Shown here in pieces: positions 39,197 through 47,819 of a DNA stretch of 64,000 bases. A program made the translations under genes and the position numbers. How positions within the stretch are numbered: the stretch's first letter is position 1; each line of letters starts with the position of its first letter. The stretch is from Ignavibacteriales bacterium (GTDB lineage Bacteria; Bacteroidota; Ignavibacteria; Ignavibacteriales; Ignavibacteriaceae), in contig JAAYVN010000055.1 in the NCBI GenBank assembly GCA_012517155.1, forward strand, positions 19,581 through 83,580, in the 5' to 3' direction. The notes beneath the pieces were generated by a model. It was not told the origin of the DNA, made no database searches, and saw only the letters and a program-made list of their open reading frames with translations.

Positions 39197-39667
39197 ATGG
39201 AATTAATACCAATTTTAGCTACAATCATTTTAGTATCAACCATAAGCACATTTATTCTGGCTATCGGTGCTTATATACTTTATAAGGTCAGGGAGCGAAG
39301 AGGAAGACAAGTAGCGGTTCCGCAACCAGATAAGATTCAGGCTGAGTTGCTTACTCCGGAAGCTCAGGAAAGAGGTTTAACCCAGGAGGCAGGAATGCAA
39401 GCCGGGCAGATTGTTTACGAACAACCGATTGTTCCAGAGCCCCAGGAACCGATATTTGTTCAGCATAGAGCAACTATTCCTCAACCTGTACAGACAAGAT
39501 TTACACCCTCACAGCAGTATGTGGCTCAAAAGCAGGATCAGCAACAACCCGTGAAGCAGCAAACCAGTTCAAAAACAGCTGAGCAGAAATTTTTGAAAAT
39601 AACTTCCGAAGGATATGTTCCCTTAAAGGACAATAAGAAAGATGCTGGAGCATTAAAGTGGAGATAA
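39197..39667 (+). CDS. Small membrane-anchored Gln/Pro-rich protein
   Basis: 156 residues. One membrane segment (about 4-28, PILATIILVSTISTFILAIGAYIL) is followed by basic residues (RERRGR), so the tail is likely cytoplasmic. The rest is Gln/Pro-rich and looks disordered (VPEPQEP, QKQDQQQPVKQQ). It sits between synthase and deacetylase-like genes, the place occupied by small partners such as PgaD, though no sequence similarity is visible. Its end overlaps the next start by 10 bases. Confidence 0.65.
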   Translation: MELIPILATIILVSTISTFILAIGAYILYKVRERRGRQVAVPQPDKIQAELLTPEAQERGLTQEAGMQAGQIVYEQPIVPEPQEPIFVQHRATIPQPVQTRFTPSQQYVAQKQDQQQPVKQQTSSKTAEQKFLKITSEGYVPLKDNKKDAGALKWR

Positions 39668-41622
39668 ATCCGGTTGTAACGAATACCCAAGCACCTCAAA
39701 AGACCAAGGAAAAGAAAGTCCGAAAGCGGACTTCCATGTCAATAAACGGGTTAACTCTTTTTATTATTGGTGCAGTATTTGTTGTTCTTTCATTTTTAAC
39801 TTTCCAGTTGGTTATGAAGGGAGTTTACGGGTCATTCAGTCTTACTAAGACAATACCTTCGCTGGAATATGTAAATAACATGTTCGGGAAGAAGTATGTT
39901 GAAGTTGCGATACTTAATTCAAAGTACACTGAAAACAGACAACCGGCAGGAAGCACATGGTTGTCAGACAACATTATCACCTGGCAGAGGTTTCTTGATA
40001 ATATTAAAGTAGAATATGATATTATCGGAGATTTAGACCTCGAGGAAGGAAGACACTGGAAGTATTCGATGCTTATACTGCCAGGGTCGCAAGCATTAAG
40101 TGACAATGAATTAGTGGCAATCAAAAAATTTATTGACAGGGGTGGCTCCGTTTTTGCAACGGGGGGAACGGCATCCTATTCAGCAGATGGCAAGTGGCGT
40201 GGCTGGCAATTCTTAACTGAGATATTTGGGGTAAAGTTCATAAAAGATTTCAAGAATGAAGAGTTACAGACCCATCTTCACACTCTAAGAGGTAATTTAC
40301 CTTTAACAGCAAATATTCCTACCGGTTACCCAATGAAGATTGCTACCTGGGACAGACCTATAGCAGTAGAAGTTTTAGAACCCAGGACTACTCAGGTGAG
40401 TTTCTGGTACAATTATCGTCAAGATTCAGGACTGGTTCGAGAAGAAGTCAGGAAGTCAGCCGGAATTATTAACGGGACTTACGGAAGGGGCCGGTTTATC
40501 TGGTTTGGGTTTGAGCTTAATGCAGTAATTGGTGTTCAGGAGGACTTTGTGGTATTTGACAGACTGTTTCAGAATGGAATGGCATGGTTGAATTACAAAA
40601 ATATCGGATACATAAAAGACTGGCCTGGTAATTATGAAGCGGCTGCAATCATTGTACCTCAATTGACTGAAGAAATTGATAATATAAACAATTTATTACC
40701 AATATTGGGCGCTAATGGGGTAAGGGCGGATTTCATGATTGACCCCGGACTTGTGAGTTCGCGTCCGGATCTTGTGACGCGAATAATGAATTATGGGAAT
40801 CTTGGGGCAATAATTGATATTGGCTATCTGCAGTTCATAAGTGATACATCGAGTAAACTTGACGATTATAAAACTCAATCGGGAAGGATTGAGGATGTAA
40901 AGAAACTAAAACTCGGAGATCAAAAGTCAATTTTCAAAGGTATGATCCCAACTTATGGTCTTTTTGATGACAATACTGTTACTGCTCTGGTAAATAACAG
41001 GTTTTATTATGTTATGACAGATTCATTGACGGATAGATCAGTTCCGAGAACAATTATCAAAGGGGACAGACCAATTATTTCAATCACAAAAACAGCAAGG
41101 GATGATTTCAGAGTGATAAGAGATTTGGGATTAACGGAACCTGAGTTCCAGTTATATACATATAAAGAGGATGTGGACCGTGTGTTGTTTGAGGGGGGAT
41201 TGTATGTATTCAAACTTCATACCGAACATCAGTGCAAAGCTCAATATGTTCAGGTTGTCTCAGAATTAATTAAGTACATGAAGTCGAAGAATATCTGGGT
41301 GACTAATGCAATGGACATTTATAATTGGTGGGTGAGAAAGAATAAAATTGAAATGAGGGTGGATTTCCGAAGCAATACCAGAATGGCGGTAACAGTTTCG
41401 AATCCAGGATACGAATACTTAAATGAATTCCTGGTAAATATTAATTTACAGAGACCAGCCAAAAACATAAGGATAACTGCGGAAATTATAGGCACAGAAA
41501 TTCCTAATTTCACTTATGATGAACAAAACAAGATCCTTTATCTATCTATCAAGAACTTAAAACCTGGCAAATCGCGTATTTACTACATTGATTATGATGT
41601 GGTTAAAGAGAATTTATTATAA
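39658..41622 (+). CDS. Membrane protein with GATase1-like and degenerate polysaccharide-deacetylase domains
   Basis: 654 residues from a GTG that overlaps the previous stop. A basic N-terminus and one membrane segment (31-53) anchor it, with the rest probably periplasmic. About 78-320 resembles a glutamine-amidotransferase-like/ThuA fold (SMLILPGSQALSDNELVAIKKFIDRGGSVFATGG). About 325-550 follows the NodB deacetylase pattern (LLPILGANGVRADFMID, PTYGLFDDNTVTALVNNRFYYVMTDS, GGLYVFKLHTEH). The metal-binding Asp-Asp and HxxxH motifs are not where they should be, so it may be inactive. A C-terminal beta-sandwich ends the protein. Position and fold suggest a PgaB-like partner of the synthase. Confidence 0.65.
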   Translation: MEINPVVTNTQAPQKTKEKKVRKRTSMSINGLTLFIIGAVFVVLSFLTFQLVMKGVYGSFSLTKTIPSLEYVNNMFGKKYVEVAILNSKYTENRQPAGSTWLSDNIITWQRFLDNIKVEYDIIGDLDLEEGRHWKYSMLILPGSQALSDNELVAIKKFIDRGGSVFATGGTASYSADGKWRGWQFLTEIFGVKFIKDFKNEELQTHLHTLRGNLPLTANIPTGYPMKIATWDRPIAVEVLEPRTTQVSFWYNYRQDSGLVREEVRKSAGIINGTYGRGRFIWFGFELNAVIGVQEDFVVFDRLFQNGMAWLNYKNIGYIKDWPGNYEAAAIIVPQLTEEIDNINNLLPILGANGVRADFMIDPGLVSSRPDLVTRIMNYGNLGAIIDIGYLQFISDTSSKLDDYKTQSGRIEDVKKLKLGDQKSIFKGMIPTYGLFDDNTVTALVNNRFYYVMTDSLTDRSVPRTIIKGDRPIISITKTARDDFRVIRDLGLTEPEFQLYTYKEDVDRVLFEGGLYVFKLHTEHQCKAQYVQVVSELIKYMKSKNIWVTNAMDIYNWWVRKNKIEMRVDFRSNTRMAVTVSNPGYEYLNEFLVNINLQRPAKNIRITAEIIGTEIPNFTYDEQNKILYLSIKNLKPGKSRIYYIDYDVVKENLL

Positions 41623-41636
41623 TTCAATTTAATAAA

Positions 41637-44600
41637 ATGAGTACGCTCGCGATAAATTATTTTCAAGATATACTTGGAGCCTTTAAGGCCCCTGCACTAA
41701 TAACTGACTCCTTGGGAAAGGTGGCTTTGTTTAATGGTGGAGCCAGGGAGATTATAAGGGATTTGAGGGAAGGTGTGAGTATTGAGGAGATTTTTGATCT
41801 TGAAAGTTTAAAGAAGGTCGAATCTTCTATCGAAAGGAGCAGAGTATCTAAGAAAAAGGAAGAAGATATTGTTGATCTTCTTTTACCAGATGGAAGTCTT
41901 ACAAAATATGAAGTTGGAGCATTATTTCTGCTTGGTGAATCGGGAGAATATTTTATTATAACTTTCGAAAGTTCAGGAGTTTTTAATAAACCGGGGCGGG
42001 CAAATAAGTTCAGAATTCTGCTGTCCGAACAAGAAGTAGAGAGATACGGGGGTACGATAAAGCAGCTTATTGGTAAGGTTGAAAACTCTTTTCCATTTAC
42101 GATTCTGGGAAGGGAAGAGTTCCAGAAAGAGATTGACTCGACTTCGTTATTATTTTGGATGCTGGATCCGGATAATTTATTTATTATAGCAAATGAAAAT
42201 CTTACGAAGACTTTGGGAGTGAGTACAAATCAGATTGAGGGAAAAGCATTTACGGGGTTTATTCCCGAATACCAAAGCGAGTTTTATAATGGAATTTTAA
42301 GATTAATAAAGAGTACTTTAAATAGTTTTGAAATAGATGGAAATCCTTTTGGCGGGTTATCTCAAGAAGAAAGAACAAAAACTTTAATAGTTCCGCTAAT
42401 AGATTTTGATAATCAGGTCAGAGCTTTTTTGTTTTTTGGAGTTAGTGCTGAACAGAAAGAGAAAGGGGAAAATATAGGGGAAACTATTAGCTTGAAGAAA
42501 TTTCCATTACCTGTGGTATTAGCAGATGAGGATGGGAATATTCATGATTTAAGCGATGAATTTAAAATGGTTTTTGGATTTGGCGGAATAAAGGTAGATG
42601 AAAAAAGATTATCTGATTATTTAGACAGGACAACTGTTGATGGTTTTTTTAGATTTGTATCAGGTACACTTACAGATCAAGATATTTATATAAGAAAAGG
42701 GGAAGGATATAAGGAAGAAATTGAAATCTTCAGAATGAGAATTCTGAAGTTCGGAGATAAAATAAAAAATAAAGATTCCTTTTTACTTACTTTTCAGAAT
42801 GAATCTGTAGAAGACGATTTCTCGAAATTATTTAAGATTAGAGGCAAAATGTTTGATGTAATAGTTAAAAAAAATCCCGAACCGATTTTCATCTATACAC
42901 TTGATGATCTCCGGTTTGTTGAGGTAAATGAGGCTGCCGAGAAACTCTACGGCTATACAAGAGAAGAATTCCTCAAAATGGACCTCACCGACTTATATAG
43001 TCCTGAAGACATTCAGTCATTATTAGTGGATACTCCAAATAAGCTCAAGGAAAATGAATTTCAGGGACCATTCAAGCACAAAAAAAGAGACGGTTCTCTT
43101 GTTCACGTTGAGATATTCAAGGACACATTTTTATATGAGGGGAGAAGGGCTCACTTTATAATTGTCCGGAATGTCGAAAAAAAGTATGAATCAGAAAAGG
43201 ACTTAAGTGTTTTTCGAGCAGTTTTTGAAAACAGCAGGGAAGCAGTATTCTTAACGGACAGTACCGGTTTTATCAAATATGTGAATGAGAGTGCGATTGG
43301 TTTTCTGAGAAGAAAAAATAAAAAAGAAATTGAAGGATCGTCAATTATTTCTTATTTAGTTGATTCAGACCGGGGGAAATTAAATTCTCTGATATTGAAT
43401 AAGTCGCTTGGTAAAAATAATTTAGAAGTTGCATTTAATCTGGGTAATGGCGAAAGAACAGAAGTTAATGTCTTGCTATATCCAGTGGGTGATGAGAGTA
43501 AAGAACCCGATTTTTACGCAATAATGATAAGTCAAACGAAAAATGAAAAAACTGAGAAGGAAGCAATTCGAGAACTTAGTAATGGAAATGGAGTTGTAGG
43601 ACTTAGTAAGGAAACATTATCAGGAATTTTTCATGAGATTCTTACTCCGATTAATGTAATTATTGGATTTGTGCAAGAGTTGAAAGAGGGATTTGACTCT
43701 CCGGATAATGATCAAATTGAAGCAATGAATCTAATAGCACAGAACCGGGTAAATTTATTAGATACAATGAACTCAATTTCGGAATATTCCGGACTGCTTT
43801 CAGGACAGTTTCAGGTTATTCCAAAGGATTTCAGAGTTTTTGATTTGATGGAATCGCTCGAGAAAGATTTAGCGGACGATAGTATTTTAAGACAGAAACA
43901 ACTTTTATTAAAGAAAGTGTCAAAGACTATCGAGATCAAGAGTGATAAAAAGATACTAAAGGAATTTATTTTCGGATTGTTAAAAATAATGTCCAGAGTT
44001 TCCAATTCTGAGAGTTTTTATATTTCCTATTATCAATATGATGAACAGAGCATTATGATGAGTTTCCGTGACGGCGAGGAAATATCGGGAAAACTGATGA
44101 AACTGTTAAAATCCGTGTTAATAGACGGTTCTTCAATAATTGTAAATACGTATGGGATGTCGAAATATTCAGCACTTACAATCCAAAAGATGGGAGAGAT
44201 GCTCAATCTGGAATATGAACCAATAAAAAAATCCGGAAAGGAAGTTGAGTTCGGAATTATCATGCCTTTAGAGCTTGAGATACAAGATGTTGAGACTATT
44301 GAAGAAATTCCGCTAAAATCCAAGAAGAAATTTAAGAAACTGATAGAATTTGATAGTGAAGAGGAGAATGCTTCGGGAGGAAAGTTTCCTTCTTTAGAAA
44401 AAGAAAGTGAGGAGGAATCTGAAGAATTCGTTCCGATTATAAAATCTCATGAAAAGGAAGATAAGCCAAAGTTTGATTTAAGCAGATTAAACTGCTTATA
44501 TCTGGAAGATCAGATTGATTCGCAAATTCTTTTCAAGGTTCAAATGAAAGAATTAAAAGAAATAGAATTTGCTGTTGGTTTTGAAGAAGCAGAACAATTT

Positions 44601-44852
44601 TTAATTCCCGGAAAGTTTGATTTTATCGTTATGGATATAAATCTGCATGGTGAGTATAATGGGCTGGATGCTCTTAAAATGATTAGAATGATGAGGGGAT
44701 TTGCAACGATTCCCATAATTGCAGTTTCTGCATACATCCTTCCAGGGGATAAGGATAATTTCATAAAGGCTGGTTTTACGGATTTTATTGCCAAACCTTT
44801 ATTCCGTGAAAAGGTTATTGAGGTATTGGAGAGGATTTTTAGCCAAAAATAA
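41637..44852 (+). CDS. Multi-PAS hybrid sensor protein with degenerate kinase domain and receiver
   Basis: 1071 residues, no membrane segment seen. PAS-like domains lie near 8-110, 165-275, 410-515 (the clearest, PEPIFIYTLDDLRFVEVNEAAEKLYGY) and 525-640. A HisKA-like helix pair follows with His666 (FHEILTPINVIIGF). The ATPase region (about 730-890) lacks a recognisable N box and the DxGxG loop, so kinase activity is doubtful. An acidic linker leads to a receiver domain (about 945-1065) with Asp1000 (FIVMDINLHG) and Lys in AKPLF. It is last in the polysaccharide operon and probably senses a signal and passes it by contact or by phosphate received from another kinase. Confidence 0.8.
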   Translation: MSTLAINYFQDILGAFKAPALITDSLGKVALFNGGAREIIRDLREGVSIEEIFDLESLKKVESSIERSRVSKKKEEDIVDLLLPDGSLTKYEVGALFLLGESGEYFIITFESSGVFNKPGRANKFRILLSEQEVERYGGTIKQLIGKVENSFPFTILGREEFQKEIDSTSLLFWMLDPDNLFIIANENLTKTLGVSTNQIEGKAFTGFIPEYQSEFYNGILRLIKSTLNSFEIDGNPFGGLSQEERTKTLIVPLIDFDNQVRAFLFFGVSAEQKEKGENIGETISLKKFPLPVVLADEDGNIHDLSDEFKMVFGFGGIKVDEKRLSDYLDRTTVDGFFRFVSGTLTDQDIYIRKGEGYKEEIEIFRMRILKFGDKIKNKDSFLLTFQNESVEDDFSKLFKIRGKMFDVIVKKNPEPIFIYTLDDLRFVEVNEAAEKLYGYTREEFLKMDLTDLYSPEDIQSLLVDTPNKLKENEFQGPFKHKKRDGSLVHVEIFKDTFLYEGRRAHFIIVRNVEKKYESEKDLSVFRAVFENSREAVFLTDSTGFIKYVNESAIGFLRRKNKKEIEGSSIISYLVDSDRGKLNSLILNKSLGKNNLEVAFNLGNGERTEVNVLLYPVGDESKEPDFYAIMISQTKNEKTEKEAIRELSNGNGVVGLSKETLSGIFHEILTPINVIIGFVQELKEGFDSPDNDQIEAMNLIAQNRVNLLDTMNSISEYSGLLSGQFQVIPKDFRVFDLMESLEKDLADDSILRQKQLLLKKVSKTIEIKSDKKILKEFIFGLLKIMSRVSNSESFYISYYQYDEQSIMMSFRDGEEISGKLMKLLKSVLIDGSSIIVNTYGMSKYSALTIQKMGEMLNLEYEPIKKSGKEVEFGIIMPLELEIQDVETIEEIPLKSKKKFKKLIEFDSEEENASGGKFPSLEKESEEESEEFVPIIKSHEKEDKPKFDLSRLNCLYLEDQIDSQILFKVQMKELKEIEFAVGFEEAEQFLIPGKFDFIVMDINLHGEYNGLDALKMIRMMRGFATIPIIAVSAYILPGDKDNFIKAGFTDFIAKPLFREKVIEVLERIFSQK

Positions 44853-44978
44853 AGAGGTAATTATTCAATAGTTTTCTTGTTTTTTTAGTATTGATAAAAT
44901 TGAACAAAGTACGTATTCATATCGAAGGAGAACCGAAGTGGGAGGCAAGGAGAATTTAAAGATTTTTTAACTAATTCA

Positions 44979-45007
44979 CTTGACATTTAGAGAGAAAAGG
45001 ATTAATT
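44979..45007 (+). promoter_or_regulatory. Sigma-70 promoter of lexA
   Basis: TTGACA at 44979-44984, 17-base spacer, TAATTT at 45002-45007. The operator follows directly. Because the promoter lies here, the in-frame ATG at 44980 is not the translation start. Confidence 0.7.
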
Positions 45008-45009
45008 TG

Positions 45010-45029
45010 TACCATACATTTGTATGGTA
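45010..45029. promoter_or_regulatory. LexA operator (SOS box) upstream of lexA
   Basis: Perfect 20-base palindrome TACCATACAT-TTGTATGGTA... read as TACCATACA-TT-TGTATGGTA with 9-base arms, placed over the expected start of transcription. Position and symmetry make it the likely autoregulatory LexA site. It differs from the E. coli (CTGT-N8-ACAG) and B. subtilis (GAAC-N4-GTTC) boxes. Confidence 0.75.
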
Positions 45030-45072
45030 TTTTTATTTTAAAGAGATAGTTGATTTAGGAAGGATGATACGA

Positions 45073-45696
45073 ATGGCAAAGGAATTAACAAAAATCCAGA
45101 AAGCTATATATGATTTTATAATGTATCAAAAATTTAGGGTGGGGAGGACCCCGTCTTTAGCGGAAATTGCTGAAAAATTCGGTTTTAAGAGCCGTGCAAC
45201 TGTGCAGCAGCATCTGCATGCATTGGAAAAAAAGAACTATATTAAACGGGAAGTTGGATTATCCCGAAATATTGAGATTATAAAGAGAGATACTCTAATA
45301 CAGGAGCCGATAATAGGGGAGGTAGCTGCCGGATCCCCACTAGTTGTATATTCGAATGTGATTGATATGGTAGAGTTGCCGGGGGTTGTAAAGCTACCAA
45401 AGGAGTCTTTTTTATTAAGAGTAAGGGGGGACAGTCTCAGAGACGCGAATATTTTTAACGGGGATGTAGTTATAGTAAATCCGAATTTAGTGATTCAGGA
45501 TGGTCATATAGTTATAGCGATTTTGGAGGATTCAGCGGTTGTGAAGAGGTTTTACAGGAATGAGGATGCAATAGAACTTGTTTCGGAGAATCCCGAATAT
45601 GAACCGATAATAGTGCGAAGGGATAACAATAAATTCAGAGTTGTGGGGGTGGTGATAGGAATATACAGAAATCTGGAATTAAAGAAGAGGAGATAA
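45073..45696 (+). CDS. lexA: LexA repressor
   Basis: SOS repressor and self-cleaving protease, 207 residues. The winged helix-turn-helix is at 1-70 (TPSLAEIAEKFGFKSRATVQQHL). The cleavage site is Ala86-Gly87 (GEVAAGSP), with catalytic Ser121 (RGDSLRDANI) and Lys158 (EDSAVVKRF). I chose the ATG at 45073 because AGGAAGG (45057-45063) lies 9 bases upstream; the ATG at 45064 abuts it and the ATG at 44980 falls in the promoter. It heads a three-gene unit with DUF72 and dinB. Confidence 0.94.
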   Translation: MAKELTKIQKAIYDFIMYQKFRVGRTPSLAEIAEKFGFKSRATVQQHLHALEKKNYIKREVGLSRNIEIIKRDTLIQEPIIGEVAAGSPLVVYSNVIDMVELPGVVKLPKESFLLRVRGDSLRDANIFNGDVVIVNPNLVIQDGHIVIAILEDSAVVKRFYRNEDAIELVSENPEYEPIIVRRDNNKFRVVGVVIGIYRNLELKKRR

Positions 45697-45702
45697 TGAG
45701 GA

Positions 45703-46593
45703 ATGAAAACCCGGTATTATATTGGAACTGCAGGGTGGAGTTATAAGGATTGGGTGAGGGTTTTTTACCCGAAACAACAAGATTCGTCATTTGATTATCT
45801 TACCTTCTATTCTCAATATTTTAACATTACAGAAGTAAACAGCACTTATTATACATATATAACCCCATCGATAGCTTCTGGCTGGTTGAGGAAAGTGGAT
45901 GAAGAGGATGATTTTGTTTTTACAGTTAAATTAAACGGAGATTTTACGCACAAGAGGAAGTTCAGTAAGGAAAATGTGTTAAAAACTGTAGCGGTGCTGG
46001 ATATTCTGGCTAAAAATAGCAGACTTAACGGAATATTAATGCAGTTTCCTTATTCGTTTGTCTTCAATGGGGAATCAGTAAGGTATGTAGGGATGCTGAG
46101 CGAAATATTTGGAATGTATAACAGATTTATTGAGATCAGGCATTCTTCGTGGAATAATAAGGATGCAGAGGGTTTTATGAGTGAAAATGACTTAACATTT
46201 ACGACAGTAGATCAACCTCAGTTAGGGGAAGCAATGGATTTTAAACCAGTGATTACAAACGGGAGGGGATATTTTAGATTACATGGCAGGAATGGAGAGG
46301 GGTGGAAGAAATCAATAAGTGATTTTGGCAGAGGGGAAAGAGGGGGTGATCCTAATGAGAGATACAGATATTTGTATAGTTTGTCAGAACTAACTGATAT
46401 TGCTCAAAAGATAAAGGAAAAAGAGGGGAAATTAAAGGAGATCAATGTTATAATGAACAATCATCCGGGAGGAGGGGCAGTTGTGAATGCGCTTGAGATG
46501 ATCATTTTGTTAGGAGAAAAACTTAAGAAGAAAATTCCTTCTTCGCTTAAGAAGGAGGAAAATAAGAGTTTAAATTTGTTTGGGGACTTATGA
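45703..46593 (+). CDS. DUF72-family protein (YecE-like TIM barrel)
   Basis: 296 residues with the DUF72 opening YYIGTAGWSYKDWVRVFYP and the conserved stretches EVNSTYYTYI, FTVKLNGDFTH, EIRHSSW, and YFRLHGRNGEGW. The fold is a TIM barrel and its activity is not established. It lies 6 bases after lexA and overlaps dinB by 4 bases, so it belongs to the SOS unit. The C-terminal tail (SSLKKEENKSLNLFGDL) looks like a beta-clamp-type QLxLF end, which would fit a replication or repair role; that is inference. Confidence 0.9.
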   Translation: MKTRYYIGTAGWSYKDWVRVFYPKQQDSSFDYLTFYSQYFNITEVNSTYYTYITPSIASGWLRKVDEEDDFVFTVKLNGDFTHKRKFSKENVLKTVAVLDILAKNSRLNGILMQFPYSFVFNGESVRYVGMLSEIFGMYNRFIEIRHSSWNNKDAEGFMSENDLTFTTVDQPQLGEAMDFKPVITNGRGYFRLHGRNGEGWKKSISDFGRGERGGDPNERYRYLYSLSELTDIAQKIKEKEGKLKEINVIMNNHPGGGAVVNALEMIILLGEKLKKKIPSSLKKEENKSLNLFGDL

Positions 46594-47744
46594 TATTTCA
46601 TCTGGATCTGGATGCATTTTTTGTATCAGTTGAAAGGATATTAGATCCGCAACTTGATGGGAAAGCGGTGGTAGTGGGAGGAGATCCTGATGGGAGAGGA
46701 GTAGTGGCTGCATGTTCTTATGAAGCAAGAAGTTTTGGAATAAAATCAGGAATGCCGATAAAGACTGCGTTCAGATTATGTCCAAAAGGGATATATTTAC
46801 ATGGTCATGGAGACGAGTATCGGAGATATTCAGAATTGGTAGAGGATTTATTGAAAAAATATGCTCCTATAATTGAACAGGCTTCTATTGATGAATTTTA
46901 TGTGGATTTTGGGGGTTGTGAGAAGATTTACGGATCGTTGTATCTTTTTGCGCAGAAGATACAGAGGGAGGTGATGGATAAACTTTTTTTACCTATTTCA
47001 ATAGGAATAGGACGTAATAAGATGATTGCGAAGATATGTTCGGATTTTAGCAAACCGATGGGGATAACTTATGTTTATCCGGGTATGGAGAAAGATTTTC
47101 TTGAGCCTTTGCCAGTGGAAGTAATTCCCGGGATTGGACCAGTGCTTCAGAGGGAACTTAATAACAGAGGGATTTATAGAATATCAGATATATTGAAGCT
47201 ATCGGGGGATTATTTATTTGTGGCTTTTGGGAAATATGGAAGAGATTTATGGGAAAAGGCAAACGGCAGGGGAATTGAAGTGCTCTCCACGGCTGAACAT
47301 AAGCAGAAAAGCATTTCAAAGGAAACAACTTTTGAGAAAGATGTAATCAGTAAAATATTTCTTGAAGAGGTGCTGAGTATATTAACCGCAAAAGTCTGCC
47401 ATACATTAAGAAAAAAAGGATTTCTGGCATCTACAATCACTATAAAATTGAGATACAGCGATTTCATAACTTATAACAGATCGAAAACCGTTAAATTCAC
47501 AAATGATGAGAAGGAAGTTTATGAAGTGGCATTAAAACTACTCAGAGATGCAAATAAAAGGAGGGTGGGTGTGAGATTAGTTGGAATTAATTTGAGTAAT
47601 TTTACAAATTTTTGTTTTCAGGAGATGCTTTTTATTGAGGAAAGGGAGAAAAGGGAGAGAATGTTAAGGGCTGTAGATGAACTGAGAAGAAAATACGGAT
47701 ACTCTATAATAAAGAGCAAGGGGGCGGGAATTGATAGCATATAA
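46590..47744 (+). CDS. dinB: DNA polymerase IV (DinB), Y-family
   Basis: Error-prone translesion polymerase, 384 residues. Catalytic acids are in IFHLDLDAFFVSVE (Asp6, Asp8) and EQASIDEFYVDF (Asp and Glu near 104). Palm, fingers and thumb are complete, with the helix-hairpin-helix EVIPGIGPVLQRELNNRGI near 177-195 and a little-finger domain. The usual C-terminal clamp motif is not obvious. Coupled to DUF72 by a 4-base overlap and placed behind the lexA operator, so it is likely induced by DNA damage. Confidence 0.94.
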   Translation: MIFHLDLDAFFVSVERILDPQLDGKAVVVGGDPDGRGVVAACSYEARSFGIKSGMPIKTAFRLCPKGIYLHGHGDEYRRYSELVEDLLKKYAPIIEQASIDEFYVDFGGCEKIYGSLYLFAQKIQREVMDKLFLPISIGIGRNKMIAKICSDFSKPMGITYVYPGMEKDFLEPLPVEVIPGIGPVLQRELNNRGIYRISDILKLSGDYLFVAFGKYGRDLWEKANGRGIEVLSTAEHKQKSISKETTFEKDVISKIFLEEVLSILTAKVCHTLRKKGFLASTITIKLRYSDFITYNRSKTVKFTNDEKEVYEVALKLLRDANKRRVGVRLVGINLSNFTNFCFQEMLFIEEREKRERMLRAVDELRRKYGYSIIKSKGAGIDSI

Positions 47745-47819
47745 GGGGGTTTGTAACTTTGTTTTATAGCTTTTTTTCTTGTAAATTAACACTTATATTT
47801 TTCGGAAATATTGAGATAA

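Noticed and set aside
44980..45072. Longer lexA with a start at 44980
   Set aside because: That stretch contains the promoter boxes and the palindromic operator; homologues start at the internal ATG.
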